Positions 1 to 6,705 of a DNA stretch of 10,736 bases are shown here, piece by piece; position 1 is the first letter of the stretch, and every line of letters starts with the position of its first letter. The stretch spans positions 1 through 10,736 of the forward strand of contig CAJJNI010000071.1 in NCBI GenBank assembly GCA_905193085.1, given 5' to 3'. Under the pieces are notes generated by a model that did no database searches, had not been told where the DNA came from, and saw nothing but the letters and a program-made list of their open reading frames with translations. Source of the stretch: an uncultured Lachnospiraceae bacterium. GTDB taxonomy: Bacteria > Bacillota > Clostridia > Lachnospirales > Lachnospiraceae. Made by a program: the position numbers and the translations under genes.

Positions 1-52
1 GAGCATCTGCCTTACAAGCAGAGGGTCACAGGTTCGAGCCCTGTAGGTCCCA
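1..52 (+). tRNA. tRNA-Val (anticodon UAC), 5' truncated by window edge
   Basis: This is the 3' part of a tRNA gene. Visible parts are the last four bases of the D stem (GAGC, 1-4), the anticodon stem TCTGC/GCAGA (6-10 and 18-22) with loop CTTACAA (11-17), so the anticodon is TAC (13-15), the T stem ACAGG/CCTGT (28-32 and 40-44) with loop TTCGAGC (33-39), and the 3' acceptor strand AGGTCCC (45-51) with discriminator A52. The CCA end is not encoded. The 5' acceptor and most of the D arm lie outside the window. The anticodon reads valine GUN codons. The gene sits 18 nt before a tRNA-Leu and is probably co-transcribed with it. Confidence 0.93.
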
Positions 53-53
53 T

Positions 54-69
54 TAAGTCGCAAGACTTA
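54..69 (+). other. GNRA-capped hairpin in tRNA spacer
   Basis: The 18-nt spacer between the two tRNAs is almost entirely a perfect 6-bp inverted repeat, TAAGTC (54-59) and GACTTA (64-69), closing a GCAA tetraloop (60-63). GNRA tetraloops on a C-G pair are stable RNA hairpins. There is no U-tract, so it is not a terminator. A role in spacing or processing of the precursor tRNA is inference only. Confidence 0.45.
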
Positions 70-70
70 T

Positions 71-157
71 GCCGGCGTGGCGGAACTGGCAGACGCACAG
101 GACTTAAAATCCTGCGGGACTTATACTCCCGTACCGGTTCGATTCCGGTCGCCGGCA
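71..157 (+). tRNA. tRNA-Leu (anticodon UAA)
   Basis: This is a complete class II tRNA of 87 nt. The acceptor stem is GCCGGCG (71-77) paired with CGCCGGC (150-156), with discriminator A157. The anticodon stem CAGGA/TCCTG (98-102 and 110-114) holds loop CTTAAAA (103-109), giving anticodon TAA (105-107), which reads UUA and possibly UUG leucine codons. A long variable arm CGGGA...TCCCG (115-131) is typical of tRNA-Leu, and the T arm contains GGTTCGATTCC. The CCA is not encoded, as in the upstream tRNA-Val. It is the last gene of the tRNA transcript and is followed 12 nt later by a terminator hairpin. Confidence 0.97.
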
Positions 158-169
158 TTATTGCTGAAA

Positions 170-199
170 GAAATCTTGAAATTCAAGGTTTCTTTTTTT
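170..199 (+). terminator. Rho-independent terminator of the tRNA cluster
   Basis: A 9-bp stem, GAAATCTTG (170-178) with CAAGGTTTC (184-192), contains one T-G wobble, has a 5-nt loop AAATT, and is followed at once by seven T residues (193-199). The A's before the stem can extend pairing into the T-tract. It would end transcription of the tRNA-Val/tRNA-Leu operon, which makes the downstream metY-cbi genes a separate transcription unit. Confidence 0.9.
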
Positions 200-328
200 G
201 TGCAAATATTGAGGCTGTATATAAACGGCATATAGTTATGGACTATAGATAGGAATTCCTTATTTTATCAAAATATATAATAACAAGCTTATAATGAGTA
301 AATTTATATAGAATTATTGGCGCACAAA

Positions 329-337
329 TGATATAAT
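329..337 (+). promoter_or_regulatory. Candidate extended -10 promoter for metY-cbi operon
   Basis: The sequence TGATATAAT has a consensus -10 hexamer TATAAT (332-337) preceded by the extended -10 TG one base upstream (329-330). No good -35 hexamer lies at 16-18 nt, but an extended -10 can compensate. Transcription would start near 343-345 and give a leader of about 130 nt before metY. The region is so A/T-rich that other TATAAT-like strings occur (290-295, 421-426), so the assignment is tentative. Confidence 0.4.
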
Positions 338-462
338 TATTTATTGAAGACTGATAATGGAAGTTATATTAGCAATAAAAATGATAAATGTATATATAAG
401 GAAATTTAATATATTTTTATTATAATTTATTGTGTGAAATTATTAGTTATTATTAAGAAAAA

Positions 463-466
463 GAGG
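463..466 (+). promoter_or_regulatory. metY ribosome binding site favouring the second ATG
   Basis: GAGG within AAGAGGT precedes two in-frame ATGs at 470 and 476. The gap is only 3 nt to the first, too close for normal initiation, and 9 nt to the second. This favours 476 as the true start, giving a protein that begins MKRNTICVQGG. Confidence 0.6.
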
Positions 467-475
467 TAAATGATA

Positions 476-1753
476 ATGAAAAGAAATACAATTTGTGTGC
501 AGGGTGGATACACACCGGGAAATGGTGAGCCAAGACAGATTCCTATAGTACAGAGTACAACTTTTAAATATGATACAAGTGAGGATATGGCTAAATTATT
601 TGACTTAGAAGCAGAGGGATATTTTTATTCAAGACTTCAGAATCCTACGAATGATTTAGTTGCAGCAAAGATAGCACAGCTTGAAGGTGGTACTTCTGCA
701 ATGCTTACAGGAAGCGGACAGGCTGCAACATTTTTTGCATTATTTAATATATGCAGCGCCGGCGATCATATTGTTTCAGCAAGAAATATTTACGGTGGCA
801 GTTTTAACCTTTTGGCGGTAACTATGAAGAGAATGGGAATTGATGTTACATTTGTAGATGCAGATATGCCATATGAGGAATTAATGAAAGCATTTAAACC
901 AAATACAAAAGCTGTATTTGGAGAGACAATTGCAAATCCGGCACTTACAGTTCTTGATATAGAAAAATTTGCTAAGGCAGCACATGATAACGGAGTTGTT
1001 CTTATTGTTGATAATACATTTGCGACACCGATTAATTGCAGACCATTTGAATGGGGGGCTGATATAGTAACTCATTCAACTACAAAATACATGGACGGAC
1101 ATGGTGCATCACTTGGCGGCGCTATTGTGGACAGTGGTAAGTTTGACTGGATGGCTCATGCTGATAAATATCCGGGACTTTGTACTCCGGACGAAAGTTA
1201 CCATGGGGTTACATATGCAGAAAAATTTGGAAATGAAAAGGCATTTATAACAAAATGTACTTGTCAGCTTATGAGGGATTTGGGTTCTGTTCAGAGTCCT
1301 CAGAATGCTTATATATTAAATCTGGGCTTAGAAAGTCTGCATGTAAGAATGAAAAGACATTGTGAAAATGCAATGGCTGTTGCTCAATATTTATCAAAAC
1401 ATCCGAAAGTTGCATATGTTAATTATGCAAGTCTTCCTGGAGATAAATATTATGAATTAGCTCAGAAATACTTCCCAGATGGAAGCTGTGGTGTAGTTTC
1501 GTTTGGCTTAAAAGGTGGACGGGCTGCGGCAGAAACATTTATGAAGAGTTTAAAAATTGCTGCAATTGAAACTCATGTGGCAGATGCAAGGACATGTTGT
1601 CTTAATCCTGCAACAAGTACACACAGACAGATGAATGATAAGCAGCTTGAAGAAGCTGGAGTACCGGCAGAGCTTGTTCGTATGAGTTGTGGTATTGAAG
1701 ATAAAGAAGATTTGATTGCAGATATAGAACAGGCACTGGATAAATGTATTTAA
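476..1753 (+). CDS. metY: O-acetylhomoserine sulfhydrylase (PLP-dependent, MetY type)
   Basis: This enzyme of the Cys/Met metabolism PLP family condenses O-acetylhomoserine with sulfide to form homocysteine, a cytosolic step of methionine synthesis. It has 425 residues, normal for MetY and longer than the roughly 380 of MetB/MetC. Visible motifs are SRLQNPT near residue 55, the PLP-phosphate region GSGQAATFFAL, VDNTFATP, and HSTTKYMDGHG carrying the PLP-binding lysine (K204 from this start). The MetY-type stretch with RDLGSVQSPQNAY follows, then TCCLNPATSTHRQM near the C-terminus. The start at 476 is chosen by ribosome-site spacing; 470 is the alternative. cbiD begins 30 nt downstream with no terminator between, so metY appears to lead the cobalamin operon. 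A sulfhydrylase using a related substrate, or a cysteine synthase side activity, is possible; family assignment is firm. Confidence 0.92.
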   Translation: MKRNTICVQGGYTPGNGEPRQIPIVQSTTFKYDTSEDMAKLFDLEAEGYFYSRLQNPTNDLVAAKIAQLEGGTSAMLTGSGQAATFFALFNICSAGDHIVSARNIYGGSFNLLAVTMKRMGIDVTFVDADMPYEELMKAFKPNTKAVFGETIANPALTVLDIEKFAKAAHDNGVVLIVDNTFATPINCRPFEWGADIVTHSTTKYMDGHGASLGGAIVDSGKFDWMAHADKYPGLCTPDESYHGVTYAEKFGNEKAFITKCTCQLMRDLGSVQSPQNAYILNLGLESLHVRMKRHCENAMAVAQYLSKHPKVAYVNYASLPGDKYYELAQKYFPDGSCGVVSFGLKGGRAAAETFMKSLKIAAIETHVADARTCCLNPATSTHRQMNDKQLEEAGVPAELVRMSCGIEDKEDLIADIEQALDKCI

Positions 1754-1783
1754 AAATTTCTGATAAATATGAGTGAGTAATTT

Positions 1784-2908
1784 ATGGAAGAGTATATTTA
1801 TAAAGACAATAAAAAATTGAGATACGGATATACTACCGGTAGTTGTGCGGCAGCGGCCTCTAAGGCTGCTGCCATGATGCTTTTAACAAAAATAAGACAG
1901 GAAAATATTTTCCTTATGACACCGAAAGGGATAGGTCTTAATCTTAAAGTTGAAAATATTCAGATTAATGATGAGGAAGTAACATGTGGAATAATTAAAG
2001 ATGCCGGAGATGATGCAGACTGCACAGATGGTATTTTAGTTTTGGCAACGGTCAGGGCAACTGACAATAATGAAATTATAATTACCGGCGGAAAAGGTGT
2101 TGGGCGTGTTACAAAACCGGGATTGGAACAGCCTGTCGGGGAAGCTGCAATTAACAGGGTTCCAAGACAGATGATAAAAGAAGCTGTTTCAGATGTAATA
2201 GAGACATGTAGTTTTAGCGGAGGTATGCATATTGAAATATCAGTTCCAAAAGGCGAGGAAATAGGAGCACGTACTTTTAATCCTAGACTTGGGATAGAAG
2301 GTGGAATTTCAATACTTGGAACAAGTGGTATTGTTGAGCCGATGAGTGAGCAGGCGTTAGTTGCAACTATCCATACTGAAATGAAACAAAAAGCACATGG
2401 CGGAGTTAAAAATATTCTTGTAACTCCCGGAAATTATGGCAGAGATTTTGCTAAAAAAGAGTTTGGAATAGATTTAGACATGGGGATAAAATGCAGTAAT
2501 TTTATTGGTGAAACAATAGATATGGCATATGAGTTTCAGTTGGAAAAGATTTTACTTATAGGTCATATAGGAAAACTGGTTAAAGTTGCGGCAGGTATAA
2601 TGAACACACATTCAAGATGGGCTGATGGCAGAATGGAAGTGCTTTGTGCGGGTGCTGTTATGGCAGGAGCGCAGACAGACCTGTGTAAAAAAATTCTTGA
2701 ATGTATTACAACTGATGACGCATTGCAACTGCTTTTTGATAATAATTTATTAGAAAAAACCATGCAGTATGTGATGAAGAAAATATATGAAAATTTAAAT
2801 AGAAGGGCATACGATGGACTGACTGTTGAGGTCATTGTGTTCTCAAATGTATTTGGAGTATTAGGTGTGACTAACAAAGTTGAGAAATTATTAGATCATT
2901 TCAGATAA
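1784..2908 (+). CDS. cbiD: Cobalt-precorrin-5B (C1)-methyltransferase CbiD
   Basis: CbiD uses SAM to methylate C1 of cobalt-precorrin-5B to give cobalt-precorrin-6A in the anaerobic cobalamin pathway. The N-terminus has the family signature LRYGYTTGSCAAAASKAA (residues 12-29). Other conserved parts are DAGDDADCTDG, the glycine-rich ITGGKGVGRVTKPGL, RTFNPRLGIEGGISILGTSGI, and LIGHIGKLVKVAAGIMNTHS. Its 374 residues match the family. The ribosome site is weak (GAGTGAG at 1771-1777, 6 nt before ATG). The gene follows metY by 30 nt and is followed by a 165-nt gap with degenerate repeats. CbiD is specific to the oxygen-independent route (aerobic organisms use unrelated CobF chemistry), which supports an anaerobe. 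Confidence 0.97.
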   Translation: MEEYIYKDNKKLRYGYTTGSCAAAASKAAAMMLLTKIRQENIFLMTPKGIGLNLKVENIQINDEEVTCGIIKDAGDDADCTDGILVLATVRATDNNEIIITGGKGVGRVTKPGLEQPVGEAAINRVPRQMIKEAVSDVIETCSFSGGMHIEISVPKGEEIGARTFNPRLGIEGGISILGTSGIVEPMSEQALVATIHTEMKQKAHGGVKNILVTPGNYGRDFAKKEFGIDLDMGIKCSNFIGETIDMAYEFQLEKILLIGHIGKLVKVAAGIMNTHSRWADGRMEVLCAGAVMAGAQTDLCKKILECITTDDALQLLFDNNLLEKTMQYVMKKIYENLNRRAYDGLTVEVIVFSNVFGVLGVTNKVEKLLDHFR

Positions 2909-3050
2909 ATAATTTGTAAGAAAACAGAATCATTAGAAAATTAAATTAGAAATGTACAAAGATTGTCCGGTAAATAAACAGAAAAAAGCTAAATGTATAA
3001 ATTAAAAATATAAGAATAATTCAGAGATGTAATTAGTAAGAAGACAGAAT
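2900..3050 (+). repeat. Degenerate direct repeats after cbiD (31-nt copies 120 nt apart)
   Basis: Positions 2900-2930 and 3020-3050 align without gaps at an offset of exactly 120 nt, with 26 of 31 bases identical; the core AATTNGTAAGAANACAGAAT matches at 18 of 20 positions. The first copy includes the end and stop codon of cbiD (TAA 2906-2908). A shorter related piece, GTAAATAAACAGAA, lies at 2970-2983. The pattern suggests a decayed duplication that built this 165-nt gap. The region is A/T-rich, which lowers the weight of such matches. There is no coding frame and no terminator hairpin. Confidence 0.45.
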
Positions 3051-3073
3051 AAATCAGAAACAGGGGATTTTAT

Positions 3074-3673
3074 ATGAGAATGACATTTATAAGGCATGGA
3101 AAGACCGCAGGAAATATGGAGCATAGATATGTTGGCAGGACTAATCAGGAACTGTGTGATGAAGGTATAGCCGGAGTGAGACAAAAAAAATATGATTATA
3201 AAAATCTTGCAGATGCAGATGTTGTTTTTGTTAGTCCTATGAAAAGATGTATTCAGACTGCAGAAATTTTATTTGAAGATATTAGGCGTATGGGTAAGCC
3301 GGTTAATATGATTCAGATTGAAGATTTCAGGGAATATGATTTTGGAGAATTTGAGGGGAAAAATCATGAAGAGCTTATGGAATTTGAATCGTACAGAAAA
3401 TGGCTTGAGGATAATGGAAGTTACGATCTGCCTGCCGGAGAGGGCATGGAAAATTTTAGAAAACGAGTTATAAATGCATTTGATTATACTGTAAATTTAT
3501 GTCATGAAAATAGTTATGAAAATGTTGTTTATGTAGCTCATGGTGGCACAATTATGACAATATTTGAAAAATATGACAGTGAAAAATGCTCATATTATGA
3601 TTATATGTGTAAAAACGCAGAAGGTTATATTGCTTGGTTTGATGGGAAAATATTAGAAAGGGTGGACAAATAA
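3074..3673 (+). CDS. cobC: Histidine phosphatase, probable alpha-ribazole phosphatase (CobC-like)
   Basis: This is a member of the histidine phosphatase (phosphoglycerate mutase-like) superfamily. The RHG motif at residues 7-9 supplies the phosphorylated histidine H8. R58 (SPMKR), E87 in FREYDFGEFEG and H156 in VAHGG complete the expected active site. The 199-residue length fits CobC, which dephosphorylates alpha-ribazole 5'-phosphate (or adenosylcobalamin 5'-phosphate) in nucleotide-loop assembly. The cobalamin role rests on the neighbours: it lies in the cbi operon and overlaps cbiF by one base (TAATG). The family alone would also allow other small phosphate-ester substrates. The start at 3074 has AGGGG (3062-3066) 7 nt upstream and is preferred over the ATG at 3080. 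Confidence 0.8.
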   Translation: MRMTFIRHGKTAGNMEHRYVGRTNQELCDEGIAGVRQKKYDYKNLADADVVFVSPMKRCIQTAEILFEDIRRMGKPVNMIQIEDFREYDFGEFEGKNHEELMEFESYRKWLEDNGSYDLPAGEGMENFRKRVINAFDYTVNLCHENSYENVVYVAHGGTIMTIFEKYDSEKCSYYDYMCKNAEGYIAWFDGKILERVDK

Positions 3674-4443
3674 TGGTATTTTTTGTTGGTGCAGGAAGTG
3701 GAGCGGTCGATTTAATAACGGTGCGTGGACAGAATTTATTGAAATCTGCTGATGTTGTTATATATGCAGGTTCACTTGTGAATCCGGAACATTTAAAAGT
3801 ATGTAAAAGCAGCTGTGAAATTTATGACAGTGCAAAAATGACATTAGAAGAAGTTATTGAAGTTATAAAAAATGCTGAAAAAGAAGATAAAAATACTGTG
3901 CGGTTACACACCGGTGACCCAAGTATTTATGGTGCAATTAAAGAGCAGATGGAAATTTTGGACAAAGAGAATATCACATATGAAAATTGTCCTGGTGTAA
4001 GTGCTTTTTGTGGTGCGGCAGCAGCTTTGCAGATGGAATATACTTTACCAAATATATCTCAGAGTGTGATAATTACAAGAATGGCAGGAAGAACTCCTGT
4101 ACCTGAAAAAGAAAGTATAGAAAGTTTTGCGGCACATAATGCGACAATGGTAATTTTTTTAAGTACTGGAATGTTAGAAGAGCTGAGTGAGAGACTTATA
4201 GCCGGAGGATATTCAAAAGATACTTCAGCAGCCATCGTTTATAAGGCAACATGGCCTGATGAAGAAAAGTATATTTGTACGGTTGACACACTTGCTAAGA
4301 CAGCAAAAGAGCATGGGATAACAAAAACAGCGTTGATAATTGTTGGAGATGTTGTCGGAGCAACTGTATTTGACAGGTCAAAGCTTTACGACCCGGAATT
4401 TACTACAGAATTTCGTAAGGCCGGTGTAGCCTATTCAAAATGA
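3673..4443 (+). CDS. cbiF: Cobalt-precorrin-4 (C11)-methyltransferase CbiF
   Basis: CbiF is a SAM-dependent tetrapyrrole methylase that methylates C11 of cobalt-precorrin-4 to form cobalt-precorrin-5A. Family features in order are VGAGSGAVDLITVRG (residues 5-19), IYAGSLVNPE, the SAM-site motif HTGDPSIYGA, ENCPGVSAFCGAAAALQMEYTLP, and the C-terminal RMAGRTPVPEKESI and IVGDVVG. The 256 residues match CbiF/CobM. The start codon overlaps the stop of the upstream phosphatase (TAATG), and GGTGG (3661-3665) lies 7 nt before it, so translation is probably coupled. cbiG, the next enzyme of the pathway, starts 35 nt downstream. Confidence 0.97.
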   Translation: MVFFVGAGSGAVDLITVRGQNLLKSADVVIYAGSLVNPEHLKVCKSSCEIYDSAKMTLEEVIEVIKNAEKEDKNTVRLHTGDPSIYGAIKEQMEILDKENITYENCPGVSAFCGAAAALQMEYTLPNISQSVIITRMAGRTPVPEKESIESFAAHNATMVIFLSTGMLEELSERLIAGGYSKDTSAAIVYKATWPDEEKYICTVDTLAKTAKEHGITKTALIIVGDVVGATVFDRSKLYDPEFTTEFRKAGVAYSK

Positions 4444-4478
4444 TTTAATCAGTTGTAGATTTTAAGGAGTAAATTTTA

Positions 4479-5975
4479 ATGAAAGCGGCTATTGTGACTT
4501 TTTCAATTAAAGGTGCCCTATTAGGCATTAAGATTTCAGAAATAATAAAACAAGCTCTCGACAATAATGCAATTACAAATGATAAAGTTGAGAATATTTG
4601 TGATGATACGATTGAAGACAGTAGGGCAGCCGGGATAGAGCTTGTAACTACAAATGAGCGGGCAGCGAATATTGTTCCAAAGCTTACTGTGAGTTTATCG
4701 GATTGGGTTGAAACCCAGTTTGTTAGTTGTGACTTACTTGTTTTTGTCGGTGCATGTGGTATAGCAGTCAGAAAGATTGCGCCATTTATAAAAGATAAAA
4801 AGTCTGACCCGGCGGTGTTAGTTGTTGATGACATGGGAGGAAATGTAATATCGCTTTTATCAGGGCATATTGGAAATGCAAATGCATGGACATGCCTCGT
4901 TGCAGATGGAATAGGCGCAAATCCTGTTATTACGACTGCCTCGGATTGCCATGGAAAAATTGCAATTGATATGTTTGCTGTTAATAATGGGTTAGTTATA
5001 ACTGATTTTACATTAGCAAAAGACATAGAATCGGCACTTTTAGATGGAGAAAAAATCAGATTGATTATAGACGAAGACTGTGCTGTTAAATTAGCGGGAG
5101 ATGTCCCTGAAGAATTTATAAATATAGAAAATGAGATTTCAGAAAATTCCAGGGAAACAGATAATTCTTGTAAAAATATATTAGATAAAGTTGAAACTGA
5201 AAAAGAGGAAGAAAAGCCAGATAAAATTGGAATTACAAAAGAGAAAGATAAAGCAGAAAAAGCTGCAAGTGTAAAAGAGAAAGATAAAGCAGAAAAAGCT
5301 GCAAGTGTAAAAGAGAAAGATAAAGCAGAGAAATCTGAAACTGTAAAAAATAAAGAAAAAACAGAAAAAGATGAAATTGAAAAAGACAAATATAAGCCAG
5401 AGAAATCTGAAATAAGAAAAATTATATTTAAAAAAGAAGAAAACGAAGCAAATAGAACTGTAAGCACAAAAAGTATGATTAATCAGATTGCAAACGAAAC
5501 AAATAAATTTACAATTAGAATAGGCATTAAAGATAGTTACTCAGATTTGCATGAAGAAAATGACGAATTGATGCTTGTTCCGAGAAATATTGTGCTTGGT
5601 GTTGGCTGTCGAAGAGGTAAGGAGAAACAGGAAATTGTAAATATGATAAGGAAGTTTCTTAGATTGAATAATATTTCTGAAAAGGCAATTTTTACAATTG
5701 CGTCAATAGATTTAAAAAAAGATGAAGAAGGATTGATTTTGGCTGCGGAGGAATTTAATGCAAAAACCAGATTTTTTTCTGCTGATGAGTTAGGTAAGGT
5801 TGAGAGTGTTTCTGAAAGCTCTGAATTTGTTAAGAAGATTACCGGAGTTGATAATGTTTGTGAAAGGGCAGCAATACTTGGTTCTGATTTTGGACGGTTG
5901 ATTTGTACGAAATATAAGGAAGATGGCGTTACAGTGGCAGCTGCCATAATGGAAAGGAGCATTTCATTTGAGTAA
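4479..5975 (+). CDS. cbiG: Cobalt-precorrin-5A hydrolase CbiG with repeat-rich insert
   Basis: CbiG opens the delta-lactone of cobalt-precorrin-5A and releases the C20 fragment as acetaldehyde. The N-terminal part (about residues 1-205) carries LVFVGACGIAVRKIAPF (87-103), VVDDMGGNVISLLSGHIGNAN (115-135) and the following central region. The C-terminal CbiG domain (about 365-498) has NIVLGVGCRRGK (370-381), SIDLKKDEEGL and ITGVDNVCERAA. Both ends look intact. At 498 residues it is well above the roughly 330-370 typical of CbiG. The excess is a lysine/glutamate-rich segment between the domains (about 215-340), containing six 12-residue repeats (242-313), likely a flexible or helical charged linker. 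AAGGAG (4464-4469) lies 9 nt before ATG. The gene overlaps cbiH by 8 nt. Confidence 0.93.
   Translation: MKAAIVTFSIKGALLGIKISEIIKQALDNNAITNDKVENICDDTIEDSRAAGIELVTTNERAANIVPKLTVSLSDWVETQFVSCDLLVFVGACGIAVRKIAPFIKDKKSDPAVLVVDDMGGNVISLLSGHIGNANAWTCLVADGIGANPVITTASDCHGKIAIDMFAVNNGLVITDFTLAKDIESALLDGEKIRLIIDEDCAVKLAGDVPEEFINIENEISENSRETDNSCKNILDKVETEKEEEKPDKIGITKEKDKAEKAASVKEKDKAEKAASVKEKDKAEKSETVKNKEKTEKDEIEKDKYKPEKSEIRKIIFKKEENEANRTVSTKSMINQIANETNKFTIRIGIKDSYSDLHEENDELMLVPRNIVLGVGCRRGKEKQEIVNMIRKFLRLNNISEKAIFTIASIDLKKDEEGLILAAEEFNAKTRFFSADELGKVESVSESSEFVKKITGVDNVCERAAILGSDFGRLICTKYKEDGVTVAAAIMERSISFE
5202..5417 (+). repeat. 36-nt in-frame tandem repeat inside cbiG (six units)
   Basis: Six consecutive 36-nt units encode 12-residue repeats. 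Units two and three (5238-5273 and 5274-5309) are identical in DNA and encode KEKDKAEKAASV. Unit four (5310-5345, KEKDKAEKSETV) diverges in its second half. The outer units, KEEEKPDKIGIT (5202-5237), KNKEKTEKDEIE (5346-5381) and KDKYKPEKSEIR (5382-5417), keep the pattern K-x-K/E-x-K-x-E/D-K. The gradient from identical centre to decayed edges suggests growth by slippage or unequal recombination, with the latest duplication in the middle. All units are in frame, so copy-number change would lengthen the linker without breaking the gene. Confidence 0.93.
5954..5959 (+). promoter_or_regulatory. cbiH ribosome binding site supporting a TTG start
   Basis: AAGGAG inside the end of cbiG lies 8 nt before TTG at 5968. 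No in-frame ATG or GTG occurs before the conserved VVGIGPG motif, so the TTG is the only start that keeps the whole N-terminus. Confidence 0.75.
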
Positions 5976-6705
5976 AATATATGTTGTGGGCATAGGTCCA
6001 GGAGAGTATGAGCAGATGACAATTAAAGCAGCAAATGCATTAAAAAACTGCGATATTATTGTTGGATATACAGTTTATGTCGATTTGGTTAAAGAACATT
6101 TTGCGGATAAAGAATTTTTGACTACTCCAATGAGACAGGAAGTCGAGCGGTGCAGACTGTGTTTTGAAAAGGCATTGGAGGGTAAAAATGTTGCCATGAT
6201 TTGTTCCGGTGATACCGGAGTGTATGGAATGGCGGGACTTATGTATGAAATCAGTGAAGAATTTGATAATTCAAATATTGATATAGAAATAATACCGGGA
6301 GTTACGGCAGCTCTTGGTGGTGCGTCTGTGCTTGGTGCACCGCTTATTCATGATTTTGCGGTTATATCACTTAGCGATTTGCTTACTCCGTGGGAGAAAA
6401 TAGAAGCAAGACTTAAAGCGGCAGCAGCTTCTGATTTGGTCGTATGTCTTTATAATCCGTCAAGTCGTAAGAGAAAAGATTATTTGAAGAGGGCTTGTGA
6501 GTATTTGCTTGAAAATAAATCAGCGGATACAGTCTGCGGTTATGTAAGGAACATAGGACGAGAAGGAGAATGTTTTGAATTATGCACTCTGGGAGAATTA
6601 AAAGACAGACAGGTAGACATGTTTACTACTGTTTTTGTGGGAAATGAGCAGACAAAGATTATAGATGGACATATGGTAACACCTAGAGGGTATCGATATG
6701 AGTAA
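5968..6705 (+). CDS. cbiH: Cobalt-factor III / precorrin-3B C17-methyltransferase CbiH (TTG start)
   Basis: CbiH methylates C17 and drives ring contraction of cobalt-factor III to cobalt-precorrin-4, using SAM. It is a tetrapyrrole methylase with YVVGIGPGEYEQMTIKA at residues 5-21, IVGYTVYVDLV, TPMRQEVERC, the SAM-site motif CSGDTGVYGMAG, and EIIPGVTAALGGASVLGAPLIHDFAVISLSD, which is characteristic of CbiH/CobJ. VCLYNPSSRKR and the C-terminal TTVFVGNEQT follow. The 245 residues match single-domain CbiH. No ferredoxin-like extension is present, unlike some longer CbiH forms. The start is TTG, supported by its ribosome site. It overlaps cbiG by 8 nt and overlaps the next gene by 8 nt. Confidence 0.96.
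   Translation: MSKIYVVGIGPGEYEQMTIKAANALKNCDIIVGYTVYVDLVKEHFADKEFLTTPMRQEVERCRLCFEKALEGKNVAMICSGDTGVYGMAGLMYEISEEFDNSNIDIEIIPGVTAALGGASVLGAPLIHDFAVISLSDLLTPWEKIEARLKAAAASDLVVCLYNPSSRKRKDYLKRACEYLLENKSADTVCGYVRNIGREGECFELCTLGELKDRQVDMFTTVFVGNEQTKIIDGHMVTPRGYRYE

Larger units (their letters stand above)
200..469 (+). other. A/T-rich intergenic region upstream of metY
   Basis: This 270-nt stretch shows no convincing coding frame. It holds an inverted repeat TATAGT/ACTATA (231-236 and 242-247), a 10-nt palindrome AGGAATTCCT (251-260) and an extended -10 candidate at 329-337 (listed separately). After that the probable leader, from about 344 on, is almost pure A/T, with no stable G/C-containing hairpin. 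I looked for the conserved cores of cobalamin, SAM (S-box) and T-box leaders and saw none, but degenerate versions could be missed by eye. Confidence 0.6.

Noticed and set aside
470..475. First ATG of metY as the start
   Set aside because: Only 3 nt from the GAGG core; the in-frame ATG at 476 has normal spacing. It cannot be excluded fully.
2909..3073. Terminator or small gene in the gap after cbiD
   Set aside because: No G/C stem with a T-tract and no plausible short frame with a ribosome site; only degenerate repeats are seen.
5238..5345. 36-nt repeats as a CRISPR array
   Set aside because: Units are directly contiguous with no spacers, and they are in frame inside cbiG.
4445..5467. Long minus-strand open frame (340 codons) opposite cbiG
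   Set aside because: It is the antisense shadow of the A/G-rich cbiG repeat; its serine/phenylalanine/leucine repeats mirror the lysine/glutamate repeats. No family motif or ribosome site is seen.
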